From contig NZ_AOLM01000020.1 in NCBI RefSeq assembly GCF_000337835.1, positions 1 to 64,000 on the forward strand: 64,000 nt of DNA. The letters run 5' to 3'. This document shows, in pieces, positions 15,472-24,589 of the stretch; position 1 is the stretch's first letter, and each line of letters opens with the position of its first letter. The position numbers and the translations under genes were made by a program. The notes beneath the pieces were generated by a model, which saw nothing but the letters and a program-made list of their open reading frames with translations, did no database searches and was not told the origin of the DNA. The DNA comes from Haloferax sulfurifontis ATCC BAA-897. GTDB taxonomy: Archaea; Halobacteriota; Halobacteria; Halobacteriales; Haloferacaceae.

Positions 15472-17136
15472 TCACCCCCACTTGAACTCGACGCCCTTGT
15501 CGCCGCGCGGGTGGCTCCAGTCGGTGTCGGCGACGACGGCGCAGGTGCCGCACTCGACGCAGGGTTGGGTGTCGAGGCTGACGACGCGCTCCTCGGAGCC
15601 GTTGGTCCGGACGACCTCCTCGCGGTAACAGCCGCCGCCGAAGTCGACCGCCGAGACCGGACAGGCCGCCACCGCGGCCCCGCTCGCCTCGTAGGACTCG
15701 TCGCGGAGCGTGATGTGCGGGTTCCCGATGTCGGTGTCGTAGGTCAGCGCGCCGATACGGGCTTCGAGGTCCGGCGGCGTCACGGAGTTGGTCTCGCGCA
15801 CCCGCGTCCCCAACTCCTCGGCGATGACCGTCGGGAGCGTCACGTAGGGCGTCCGCGTGTCCGGCATCAGCGCCGACAGCGTCGGGACGTTGTAGAGGCG
15901 CTCGAGCCGCCCGGAGAGCGCGCGGACGCCGGCGCGCCCGACCGCCGAGGTGAGCACCGAATCGACCACGCTGGTCACGCCGTCGTCCTCGGCGACGCCG
16001 CGGAGCAGTTCGTAGCCGCGTGGCCGGAGCTTCTTCATCACGCCCTCGCTCCGGAGTTTGCGGGCGTAGCGGGTCCCCGCCTTCTCCGGTTCGTTGCGCG
16101 ATTTGGCCTGCGCGTACGACTCCGCGGCGAGCGCGCCGGCGGTGACGGCGTGGTTCATGCCCTTGATGATGGGACCCTGCGCCTGCATCTGGCCGGCCGC
16201 GTCGCCGACGAGGAGCAGGCGGCCGAAGTGCGGTTCGCGCAGTGCGACCTTCTTCGAGTCGGGCACGAGCTTCGCGCTGTACTCCAGTTCCGTGTAGTCG
16301 TCGCCGAGCCACTGCGCCAGAAGCGGGTGGGTCAAGAGCCCGTCCAGTAGCTCGTGTGGCTCCGCCTCCTCGGCGACGAGGCTGTCGAGGTGGAACACCG
16401 TCCCGAGCGACAGCGTGTCGCGGTTCGTGTAGAGGAAGCCGCCGCCGCGGACGCCCTCGAAGAGGTCGCCCGAGAACAGGTGGGCCGCGCCCTCGTCTTC
16501 CGCCACGTCGAACCGGTCGGCGATGGCGCCTTCCGGCATGTCGACGACGGCCTTGACGCCCTGGAACCACTCGTCTGGCTCGTCCCAGTCCATCAGGCCC
16601 GCGTCGCGGGCGAGTTCCGAGTTCACCCCGTCGGCGGCGACGATGATATCGGCCGTTATCGGGTCGAGTTCGTCGAGCGTGACGCCGACGATGCGGCCCT
16701 CCTCGCGGAGCAGGCCGTTGACGTGGACGCCCGTCAGGAGACCGCCGCCGGTCTCGCGGGTCCGCTCGTGGACGCGGTCTTCGAGCCACGAGTCCATCTT
16801 CCGCCGGAGGACCGAGTCGGACCACTCGGTGTCGTGTTCGTGGAGGTCCGTGAGGTCGAACGACTCCACCTTGTCGCCGGCGATGTTGTGGATGCGGTAC
16901 TTCGTGATGGGCCGCTCGGCGGCCGCCTCGCGGAAGCCCGGAAAGAGGTCGTCGATGGTGTAGGGCGCGGACTCCTCGGCGTAGATGAGCCCGCCCGAGA
17001 CGTTCTTCGACCCGGCCTCGACGCCGCGTTCGAGGACGAGCGTCTCGATGCCGTAGTTGGCGAACGTCGCGGCCGCCGCCGCGCCGCCGGGACCCGCCCC
17101 GACGACGAGCGCCTCGTAGTGCTCGTAGTCGCTCAT
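15472..17136 (-). CDS. fixC: FixC-type ETF:quinone oxidoreductase with a FixX-like C-terminus
   Basis: A 554-residue flavoprotein with an N-terminal Rossmann FAD motif (VVGAGPGGAAAAATF, about residues 11-25) and a second FAD motif (LLVGDAAGQMQAQGP, near 305). The last 70 residues resemble FixX: cysteines in ACPVSAV, GGGCYRE and QPCVECGTCAVV, followed by WSHPRGDKGVEFKWG. These could hold one [4Fe-4S] cluster. It would pass electrons from EtfAB to the membrane quinone pool. Thus FixC and FixX appear fused here, while a separate two-cluster ferredoxin lies upstream. The start overlaps the EtfA stop (ATGA). Possible donors include the acyl-CoA dehydrogenase at 31803. Confidence 0.88.
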   Translation of the reverse strand: MSDYEHYEALVVGAGPGGAAAAATFANYGIETLVLERGVEAGSKNVSGGLIYAEESAPYTIDDLFPGFREAAAERPITKYRIHNIAGDKVESFDLTDLHEHDTEWSDSVLRRKMDSWLEDRVHERTRETGGGLLTGVHVNGLLREEGRIVGVTLDELDPITADIIVAADGVNSELARDAGLMDWDEPDEWFQGVKAVVDMPEGAIADRFDVAEDEGAAHLFSGDLFEGVRGGGFLYTNRDTLSLGTVFHLDSLVAEEAEPHELLDGLLTHPLLAQWLGDDYTELEYSAKLVPDSKKVALREPHFGRLLLVGDAAGQMQAQGPIIKGMNHAVTAGALAAESYAQAKSRNEPEKAGTRYARKLRSEGVMKKLRPRGYELLRGVAEDDGVTSVVDSVLTSAVGRAGVRALSGRLERLYNVPTLSALMPDTRTPYVTLPTVIAEELGTRVRETNSVTPPDLEARIGALTYDTDIGNPHITLRDESYEASGAAVAACPVSAVDFGGGCYREEVVRTNGSEERVVSLDTQPCVECGTCAVVADTDWSHPRGDKGVEFKWG

Positions 17137-18878
17137 CGCGACTCACCTCGGTCGTCCGCGGCCGCTCCAGCGCCATCGTCGGGTGCTCCGGCCGGCGGCG
17201 TCGATGCCGCGCGTCCCCCGTCGCTGGCGACCGCCGCCTCGAACCGGCCCTCCTTGAGCGCCGTCGTCAGCCTCGGCAACACCTCGAACAGGTCGCCCTC
17301 GATGAAGTAGTCCGAGAAGTCGCGGATGCGGGCGTCGGGGTCGGTGTTGACGGCGACGATGGTGTCCGACTCGTCCATGCCGACCTTGTGCTGGACCGCA
17401 CCGGAGATGCCCGCCGCGACGTAGAGTTTCGGCGCGACGACCTGCCCCGTCTCGCCTATCTGTCTGTCCTCGTGGGTGTACTGCTCGACGTGGCCGTCGA
17501 AGTTGAACGACCCCGTGACGATGCCGCGGGTGACGCCGACCTCGGCGTCCTCGAACTGGTCGGCGAGGTCCAAGGCGAGTTCGATGCCCTTCGTCGGGTC
17601 GTCGCCGATGCCGCGGCCGACCGCGACGATGACCTCGTGGCCGGTCAGGTCGATGCCCTCGTCCAGTCGGTCGAAGTCGGTGACGGTGACGCGGAACCAG
17701 TCGTCGTCGAGCGGGGCGTCGTGTTCGACCACGAGCCCCTCGCGGTCTGGGTCCGGGTCGGGCACGTCGAAGCTCCCGGGGATGACCGACGCGCCCTGCG
17801 GGTGGAACTCCCGCGTCGGGTTGTCGATACAGAGAATCGTCGAGTACTCGAAGCCCGAGAAGTCCGGGCGCTTCATGTGCAGGACGCGCTGGAACTCCTT
17901 TTTCTCGCCGGCGACGCCGGTCTTGACCGGGTTCGAGATGACCTCTTCTGTGATGTACAGCCCCGAGCAGTCGCTGGCGAGGCCGGAGTCGAGTTCGGCC
18001 TGCACGAGCGCCGAGAGGTCCCGGCCGTTGTTCGTCGCCGGGAACAGCACGTACCGCGGCTTGTCGTAGTCGCGCCACGACTCGTCGCGGCCGTCCGTGA
18101 CCTCGAAGTTCTGGTGGGTGGCCCCCACGCGGGCCATGTCGCAGAATATCTCGGTGTACGGCTTGTGCTGGAAGCGTTCGAGCCGGGCGTCCTCGCGGAC
18201 GACGACCACGTCCGCGCCGTGGGCGATGACGTCCTCGACGTGTTTCGACACGTCGGAGCCGATGAGCACCGCGACGACCCGCTCGTCGGTCGTGTAGTCG
18301 TCGTTGTAGGTGTCCATCAGCTCGCGGGCCTTCCCGAGCATCTCCTTGGACACGTCCACGAGTTCGCCCGCCTGCGTCTCGCAGTAGACCCACATGTCGC
18401 GGTAGGTCCCCCCGTGGAGCGACCGGACGTGTCGCTTGTCGCGGGTCGGGTGGTCGAGGTCGGGGTGGCGCTCCTCTGGCGTCCGGTCGTCCACCTCGAC
18501 TTCCGTGTCCTCCTCGTCACTTCCCTTCACCGAGTCGATGCGGTTGCTGATGAGTCGCTTCACCGGGTCGCGGTCCTCACCGGCCTCCTCGCGTTCGAGG
18601 AGCGCTTCGAGTTGCGAGACCTCCTCGACGCTCTGGAGGGTGTTCCCGATTTCTGCGGTACTCATCGACGCGAGGTCCAGTTCGCCCGCGTCCGCCGGCT
18701 CCTCGTCGTCCTCGGAGAACTTCTCGATGCGGCTCTCGATGAGCGCGACGGCCGGCGCGCGGTTCTGCCCGCGGTGTTCGGCCTGTAGAATCTCCTCTAG
18801 CTCGCCGAGGTCGTCGATGTCCTTGATGGCCGGGCCGAGCTCCGAAATCTCGTAGTCGCCGGGGTCGAAGTCGGTCAC
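17133..18878 (-). CDS. etfA: Electron transfer flavoprotein alpha subunit with an N-terminal extension
   Basis: A 581-residue protein, much longer than the usual 310-330. The ETF alpha core starts at about residue 150 (RDMWVYCETQAGELVDVSKEML). The C-terminal FAD-binding segment (KLYVAAGISGAVQHKVGMD, around 505) is complete. Residues 10-54 and 73-117 are two related helical motifs, each with an LEEIL/LEALL helix, a charged loop and a final LI-xx-RI helix, joined by acidic linkers. The extension is conserved in haloarchaea as far as I know; its job is unknown. With EtfB it takes electrons from dehydrogenases. Start overlap and a 2-nt gap place it in the etfB-etfA-fixC operon. Confidence 0.9.
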   Translation of the reverse strand: MTDFDPGDYEISELGPAIKDIDDLGELEEILQAEHRGQNRAPAVALIESRIEKFSEDDEEPADAGELDLASMSTAEIGNTLQSVEEVSQLEALLEREEAGEDRDPVKRLISNRIDSVKGSDEEDTEVEVDDRTPEERHPDLDHPTRDKRHVRSLHGGTYRDMWVYCETQAGELVDVSKEMLGKARELMDTYNDDYTTDERVVAVLIGSDVSKHVEDVIAHGADVVVVREDARLERFQHKPYTEIFCDMARVGATHQNFEVTDGRDESWRDYDKPRYVLFPATNNGRDLSALVQAELDSGLASDCSGLYITEEVISNPVKTGVAGEKKEFQRVLHMKRPDFSGFEYSTILCIDNPTREFHPQGASVIPGSFDVPDPDPDREGLVVEHDAPLDDDWFRVTVTDFDRLDEGIDLTGHEVIVAVGRGIGDDPTKGIELALDLADQFEDAEVGVTRGIVTGSFNFDGHVEQYTHEDRQIGETGQVVAPKLYVAAGISGAVQHKVGMDESDTIVAVNTDPDARIRDFSDYFIEGDLFEVLPRLTTALKEGRFEAAVASDGGRAASTPPAGAPDDGAGAAADDRGESR

Positions 18879-18880
18879 GC

Positions 18881-19765
18881 TCAGTCACCCCCAGCGGCCG
18901 CGGCGTCGCCGCCGTCGCCGTCGCCCACCGCCGACTGCATCGCGGTCAGCACGTCCTGCATGGCTCCCGTATCGTCCGGGTCGACCATCGTGGCCTCCCG
19001 CTCCGCCGGGGCCTTCGGAATCGGGTCGACCGACGAGACGATGGTCGGCGAGCCGTCGAGGCCGATGTAGTCCGGGTCGACGTTGATGTCGGCGTGGTCC
19101 CGCACCGTCAGGTGCTCCTCGTAGTTTTCGGCGCGTGCCTTCGTCTCCTCGCGTAAGTCCTTCAGCGTCAGGCGCTCGCCCGCCGTCCGATACGACGGCT
19201 CGAACTCGGGGTCCGCGACGACGAACGCCGGAAGCTCCGTCTCGACGGTCTCTATCTCCTCGATGTCGCCTTCGACCAGTCGCTTGGCGCGCAGGGTCCC
19301 CGCCTCCTCGTCGATGTCGAGGGAGACGACGTGGGTGACGAGCGGCATGTCGAGACACCAGTTCGTCTGCGGGCCGGTGTGGCCCGTCTCTCCGTCGGCG
19401 GTCTTGAACCCGGCGAACACCACGTCCGGCTCGCCGAGCGTCTCGATGCCCGCGCTGAGGGTGATGGCCGTCGCCCACGTGTCGGCGGCCGCCATCTCGC
19501 GGTCCGAGACGAGGTGGAGGTCGTCGGCGTACACCGTCTCCATCGCCTCCTGTAACACCTCCTTGTACCCCGGCGGCCCCATGCTCATCACGCTCACCCG
19601 TCCGCCGTGTCGAACCCGCGTCTGGAGCGCCGCCTCCAGCGCGAAGCGGTCGTTCGGATTCATCACCGTGGGCGTCTTCCCCCGTTCGAGGTGCCCGTCC
19701 TCGTCAAACGATACCTGGCCCTCCCGGAAGTCGGGAACGCCTTTGGTAAGTACCACCATGTGCAT
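18881..19765 (-). CDS. etfB: Electron transfer flavoprotein beta subunit
   Basis: A 294-residue protein with the ETF beta/FixA fold. Its start MHMVVLTKGVPDFREGQVSF matches haloarchaeal homologues, and an AMP/FAD-binding region (FAGFKTADGETGHTGPQ, around residue 120) is present. The last 20 residues are a Gly/Asp/Ala tail. ATG at 19759 is an alternative start two codons in. An AT-rich promoter-like patch (attattatgaatat on the minus strand, about 19797-19810) lies roughly 27-30 nt before the likely transcript start. It leads the operon etfB-etfA-fixC-hypothetical. Confidence 0.9.
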   Translation of the reverse strand: MHMVVLTKGVPDFREGQVSFDEDGHLERGKTPTVMNPNDRFALEAALQTRVRHGGRVSVMSMGPPGYKEVLQEAMETVYADDLHLVSDREMAAADTWATAITLSAGIETLGEPDVVFAGFKTADGETGHTGPQTNWCLDMPLVTHVVSLDIDEEAGTLRAKRLVEGDIEEIETVETELPAFVVADPEFEPSYRTAGERLTLKDLREETKARAENYEEHLTVRDHADINVDPDYIGLDGSPTIVSSVDPIPKAPAEREATMVDPDDTGAMQDVLTAMQSAVGDGDGGDAAAAGGD

Positions 19766-19895
19766 TGAGAACACTCTCCAGTTAATGCTAGCTCATATTC
19801 ATAATAATCTTTTGTACTAGGTGGCCGGAACGTCTGCGCCGCTCGGCGGCGTCGCTGGCGGCGGCGTCACCCGCAAAAAATCGGGGTTTCTTCCC

Positions 19896-20315
<420 letters not shown>

Positions 20316-20394
20316 TTACACACACCGTTTCCCGCCGCAGTCTCGACGCGCCCACTCGGTGGGGTGAATAGCCCCCGGCCCGAACCACCCCGGT

Positions 20395-20874
20395 ATGGAC
20401 GTGTTCCTCTGGATTGCGCTCGCCCTCCTGGTCCTCGGCGTCGTCGGGAGCGTGCTCCCGCTTCTCCCCGGCGCGCTCCTGTCCGTGCTCGGTGTGGTCG
20501 TCTACTGGGTGGCGTCCGGCTTTTCGGACCCAGGTCCCATCGCGTTCGTCGGGCTGACCCTCGTCGGCCTCGTCGCGCTCGTCACCGACTACGCCGGCGG
20601 GATGGTCGCCGCGCGGTTCGGTGGCGCGTCGACCCGAACGTCGATTATCGCCGGCGTCGTCGGCTTCCTGCTCATGTTCCTCATCGGCCCGCTCGGCATC
20701 TTCGTCGGCGTCGCGGGCACGGTCTTCGCCCTCGAATACTTCGAACACCAAGACGCGGAAGAGAGCGGTCGGCGCGCCCTCGTCGCCACCGTCGGCGTCC
20801 TCGCCACCGCGGCGGTACAGGCGCTGTTGACGTTCTCGATGCTCGTCGGGTTCGTCCTGACCGTGGTGGTCTGA
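20395..20874 (+). CDS. DUF456 family membrane protein
   Basis: A 159-residue protein made of four or five membrane helices with a short polar loop near residue 120 (YFEHQDAEES). The pattern PLLPGALLSVLGVVVYW at about residues 21-38 and DYAGGMVAARFGGAS matches the widespread DUF456 family, whose function is unknown. A gtgaatagcc element 27-33 nt before the ATG is a plausible weak promoter and also precedes tmcA. It is monocistronic, divergent from the ferredoxin gene. Confidence 0.8.
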   Translation: MDVFLWIALALLVLGVVGSVLPLLPGALLSVLGVVVYWVASGFSDPGPIAFVGLTLVGLVALVTDYAGGMVAARFGGASTRTSIIAGVVGFLLMFLIGPLGIFVGVAGTVFALEYFEHQDAEESGRRALVATVGVLATAAVQALLTFSMLVGFVLTVVV

Positions 20875-20913
20875 GCGCCGACCGGTTTCGCGTTCCCCCC
20901 GGTTCCCGCCGAC

Positions 20914-21573
20914 TCACCGCTCGTCTCGACGCCGAATCAGCCCCGTCTCCGCGTCGGCGACGACCCGGGCGGGCGCGCCGTCGGCGTCCACCCGAAGCGG
21001 CATGACGTAGAGGTCGAACGTCCGGTCGGTCGGGAGCGCGTCCAACCCGCGGAGGTTCTCGACGACGAGGAGGCCCGCCCCGAGAATCGCGTGGTGGGCG
21101 GGCACGTCGTCGCCGCCGGTCGGGTCGGGGCTGAGCGCGTCGATACCGACAGACAGCCCCCGGTCCGCGCAGGCACGGGCTGTCTCCGGCGCGAGCGCCG
21201 GGTGGTCGGTCATGCGCTCGGTTCCCCACTCGTCGTCCCAGCCGGTCCGGAACACGAGGAAGTCCACACGCGGTTCGAGGTGTTCTGGAATCGCGTCCGG
21301 TCCGATTCGGCCGCGGGCCCCCGCGTCTCGGCAGTCGATGGCCCGAGCGGTGAACCGGAGGTCCTCGACCGGGAAGTCGTCGAGCGTCGCGCCGTCCGGC
21401 TCGGTGTGGGCGGGGGCATCGACGTGCGTGCCCGCGTGGGTTCCGAGTTCGAGCCGCGAGACGCGGTAGCCGTCGGCGTCGAAGTCGGCGTGCGACTCGA
21501 CTGTGACTGGCGGGTCGCCGGGGTACGTCGGCATCCCCGTTTCGACGCGGCGGGTGAGGTCGAGGAGGGTCAT
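20914..21573 (-). CDS. Cyclase family metal-dependent hydrolase
   Basis: A 219-residue protein with the family metal-binding signature HAGTHVDAPAH (around residues 46-56), preceded by PTYPGDPPVTVE. This cyclase/kynurenine-formamidase superfamily hydrolyses amide bonds such as N-formylkynurenine or closes polyketide rings. The substrate cannot be told. The C-terminus (PLRVDADGAPARVVADAET) is normal for the family. It is convergent with the DUF456 gene, and its start is 66 nt from the end of gltX on the same strand, so a shared transcript is unlikely but possible. Confidence 0.82.
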   Translation of the reverse strand: MTLLDLTRRVETGMPTYPGDPPVTVESHADFDADGYRVSRLELGTHAGTHVDAPAHTEPDGATLDDFPVEDLRFTARAIDCRDAGARGRIGPDAIPEHLEPRVDFLVFRTGWDDEWGTERMTDHPALAPETARACADRGLSVGIDALSPDPTGGDDVPAHHAILGAGLLVVENLRGLDALPTDRTFDLYVMPLRVDADGAPARVVADAETGLIRRRDER

Positions 21574-21639
21574 ACGACTCCTTAGGCGCGGGTGGGTAAA
21601 ACGAGTGTTCGTGTCGAGAGCGACTGTCCGTCGCTCGGC

Positions 21640-23352
21640 TTACTTGTGCGCGAAGTAGACGACCGTCTCGTCGTCGCCGCGGTCGTCCACGCGGACGAAG
21701 CCGACGCGCTCGAACTGGACGAGTTCGTCCTCGGGCACGTCGCCGAAGTCGGGCTCAGCGACGCCCGTCACGTCGCCGTCCATGGTGCGCATGCGGACCG
21801 AGACGCCGTCGGTCGGGACCCAGTGAATCACGGCCACGTCGCCCTCGCGGACCACGTCGAGGTCGTCGCCGGTGGCGACGAGCGAGTCGCCCTCGCGGCG
21901 GACCGCGCCGAAGCCCTTCAGCCAGACGCGCTCGCCCTCGGCGGGCACGTCGCCCGATTCGAGGCGGACGCTGTCGCCGACGGGGATGTCGCGGGTGCCG
22001 CGCTCCTCGAAGCTCGGGTGAAGCGGCGGGTGGGCGCTGTCGGGGCCGCCCTCGACGGCGAACTCCTCTCCATCTCGGACGAGGAAGTAGCGGTCCGTCT
22101 CGTCGTCAACGAGGTCGCGGTTGTTCGCGTAGACGGTCGACATCGAGAGGTCGACGTTCGACGTGGAGGTGCCGAGGCCGACCATCGCGTCCACGATGGC
22201 CTGCCCGCGGATGCCGCGGCGACGGAGGCTCTTGATGGTCGGCACGCGCGGGTCGTCCCAGCCTTCGACCTCGCCCGCGTCGATGAGCTCCTTGATGCTC
22301 GACGTGGACATCTTCACGTCGTAGGCGTCGACCTGCACGTGGCCCCAGTGGACGACCTCGGGGTAGTCCCAGTCGAAGTAGTCGTAGACGAACTGCTGGC
22401 GCTTCGCGGAGTCCTGCAGGTCGATGCCGCGGATGATGTGGGTGACGCCCGTGAGGTGGTCGTCGACGCCGGACTGGAAGTCGAGCATCGGCCACGCGCG
22501 GTAGTCGGCCGCCTCCTCGCGGGGGTGCGGCGTGTCTATCATGCGGAAGGCGACCCAGTCGCGGAGCGCGGGGTTCTTGTGTTCGATGTCGGTCTTGACG
22601 CGGAGGACCATCTCGCCCGAGCTGTACTCGCCTGCGACCATGTCCTCGAACTCCTCGCGGGTCGTCTCGGAGTCCTTGTCGCGGTGCGGACACGGCTTCC
22701 CGTCGTTCTTCAGGTTCGAGAACGCCTCGCCCGAACACGAGCAGGTGTACGCGCCGCCCATCTCGATGAGTTCGCGGGCGTAGTCGTAGTACGTCTCCAC
22801 ACGGTCCGAGGCGCGAATCACGTCGTCGGGCTCGAACCCGAGGTAGTCGATGTCGTCGAGGATGGCGTCGTACGCGGTCAGGTCCGGCCGCTTCGTCTCC
22901 GGGTCGGTGTCGTCGAACCGGACGATAAAGGAGCCGTCGTACATCTCCTTGTACGTCCCGATGACCGCGGGCATGCGGGCGTGGCCGAGGTGCCACGGGC
23001 CGTTGGGGTTCGGCGCGGCGCGCATGCGGACCTCGTCGTAGTCCTCGGCGTTCGGAAGGTCGGGAAGGAGCGAGTCGTCCGCTTCCTCCTCGGCTTCCAT
23101 CTCGGCGAGTTCCTCGGGCGCGAGCTCTTCGAGTCGCTCGCGCTTTTCGCCCGCCGACAGCCGATTGACCTCGGCGACGACGGGGCCGATGAGGCCCGGA
23201 ATCTCGCCGCCGTGCTGTCGGAAGTCGGGGTTCTCGCCCATCAGCGGGCCCATAATCGCGCCCACGTCGGCGTCGCTGTCGTGTTTGACCGCGTTGAGAA
23301 GCGCGTGCTTCTCGGCCTCTCGCTCGATGCGCTCTCGAAGCTCGTCGTCCAT
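21640..23352 (-). CDS. gltX: Glutamyl-tRNA synthetase, archaeal type
   Basis: A 570-residue class I synthetase. It has an N-terminal helical extension of about 100 residues, then the HIGH-type motif in PNPNGPWHLGHARMP (around 117) and the KMSKS-type motif KMSTSS (around 350), followed by a beta-barrel anticodon-binding region. It charges tRNA-Glu and, in an archaeon without GlnRS, probably also tRNA-Gln for later amidation. A zinc-type CSCSGEAF near residue 205 is visible. The AT-poor gap carries ggcctgtttttaggc about 27 nt upstream, consistent with a leaderless start at 23352. Confidence 0.93.
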   Translation of the reverse strand: MDDELRERIEREAEKHALLNAVKHDSDADVGAIMGPLMGENPDFRQHGGEIPGLIGPVVAEVNRLSAGEKRERLEELAPEELAEMEAEEEADDSLLPDLPNAEDYDEVRMRAAPNPNGPWHLGHARMPAVIGTYKEMYDGSFIVRFDDTDPETKRPDLTAYDAILDDIDYLGFEPDDVIRASDRVETYYDYARELIEMGGAYTCSCSGEAFSNLKNDGKPCPHRDKDSETTREEFEDMVAGEYSSGEMVLRVKTDIEHKNPALRDWVAFRMIDTPHPREEAADYRAWPMLDFQSGVDDHLTGVTHIIRGIDLQDSAKRQQFVYDYFDWDYPEVVHWGHVQVDAYDVKMSTSSIKELIDAGEVEGWDDPRVPTIKSLRRRGIRGQAIVDAMVGLGTSTSNVDLSMSTVYANNRDLVDDETDRYFLVRDGEEFAVEGGPDSAHPPLHPSFEERGTRDIPVGDSVRLESGDVPAEGERVWLKGFGAVRREGDSLVATGDDLDVVREGDVAVIHWVPTDGVSVRMRTMDGDVTGVAEPDFGDVPEDELVQFERVGFVRVDDRGDDETVVYFAHK

Positions 23353-23542
23353 TACCGTTCGCTTCCGCGGCGCGCCTAAAAACAGGCCCGGATTGCGGGG
23401 ACGGGTCCTCGCGCGGGCAGGGGTACGTCATATGTTAGCACTTCGGAGTAGATATGAGTTACGGCGGGGCTCGGGGACCGAACGGGTCGAAGAGAAAACC
23501 GCACGGCCGGCGTCCGCGGTTCGCGGCGGGCGCGCCGCGCGC

Positions 23543-24589
23543 TCAGTAGCCGCGGGTGATGAGGTAGTCCGCGATGTCGCACAGCAGGTCGCGGGCCTCG
23601 TTGTCCGGGAGGACGTCGAGCCGCGACTTGGCCTGCTCGGTGAGGTCTTCGGCCATCTCGCGGGCGTAGTCGATGCTTCCCGCCTCGTTCAGTTCGGCGA
23701 CAGCGGCTTCAACGGCGTCTTCGGTGAGTTCCTCGGCCGTCTCGGCGTCGACGAGGTCGTCCACGTCGATGCCCTGCTGGCGCGCGTGAAGCGAGATGAT
23801 GGTCTCTTTGTTCTCCACGAGGTCCGAGCCGCGCTGTTTGCCGAGCTGGTCGGACGGCACGGTCAGGTCGAGCACGTCGTCCTGAATCTGGAACGCGCTC
23901 CCGGACTCGATGCCGTACTGGTAGAGCGCCTCGACGACCTCGTCGTCGGCGCCCATGATGACCGCCGGGACGGCGGCGGCGGTCCCGTAGAGAACCGCCG
24001 TCTTCAGCTCGACCATCTGGAGGTACTCGTCGGGGAGCACCTCGGTGCGGCGCTCGAACTCGATGTCGAGCGCCTGCCCCTCGCAGATCTGCGTGCAGGT
24101 GGTCGCGAGCCGGCGGACGGCTTCGAGGCCGTCGGCGGGGTCCGCGCCCGTCTTCGTCAGGAGTTCGAACGCCTTGGCGTACAGCGTGTCGCCGGCGAGG
24201 ATGGCGGTCGAGGTGTCGTACTCCTTGTGGACCGCCGGAACGCCGCGACGGAGGTCGTCGTCGTCCATGATGTCGTCGTGGATGAGCGTGAACGACTGGA
24301 TGACCTCGATGCTCACGGCGGCGACCAGCACGTCGATGGCGTCGCCCGCGAGCGTCGGGAACGCCCGGTAGTCCTCCGACATCGGTTCGACGTCCGCGAG
24401 GGACTCCGCGGTCAGGAGGGAGACGGTCGGCCGGAGGCGCTTGCCGCCGGCTTTCAGGAGGTACCGGGTGGCCTCGTAGAGCCGTTCGGGCTCGGCCATC
24501 GGCACGTCCTCGTCGAGCGCGTCGTTGACGAGCTCGCGTCGCTCGCGAATCGCCTCGAGCACCCGCTTTTCCGTCGCGTCGGGAGTCAT
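23543..24589 (-). CDS. idsA: Geranylgeranyl/farnesyl diphosphate synthase
   Basis: A 348-residue trans-prenyltransferase. Seen are GGKRLRP (around residue 48), the first aspartate-rich motif in LIHDDIMDDDDLRRG, and the second, FQIQDDVLDL (around 235). It condenses isopentenyl diphosphate with allylic diphosphates to make the C15-C20 chains of archaeal membrane lipids and carotenoids. Its ATG overlaps the RNase J stop by one base, so the two are in one operon. A GTG one codon earlier is the alternative start. The same rnj-idsA order occurs in several haloarchaea to my knowledge. Confidence 0.92.
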   Translation of the reverse strand: MTPDATEKRVLEAIRERRELVNDALDEDVPMAEPERLYEATRYLLKAGGKRLRPTVSLLTAESLADVEPMSEDYRAFPTLAGDAIDVLVAAVSIEVIQSFTLIHDDIMDDDDLRRGVPAVHKEYDTSTAILAGDTLYAKAFELLTKTGADPADGLEAVRRLATTCTQICEGQALDIEFERRTEVLPDEYLQMVELKTAVLYGTAAAVPAVIMGADDEVVEALYQYGIESGSAFQIQDDVLDLTVPSDQLGKQRGSDLVENKETIISLHARQQGIDVDDLVDAETAEELTEDAVEAAVAELNEAGSIDYAREMAEDLTEQAKSRLDVLPDNEARDLLCDIADYLITRGY

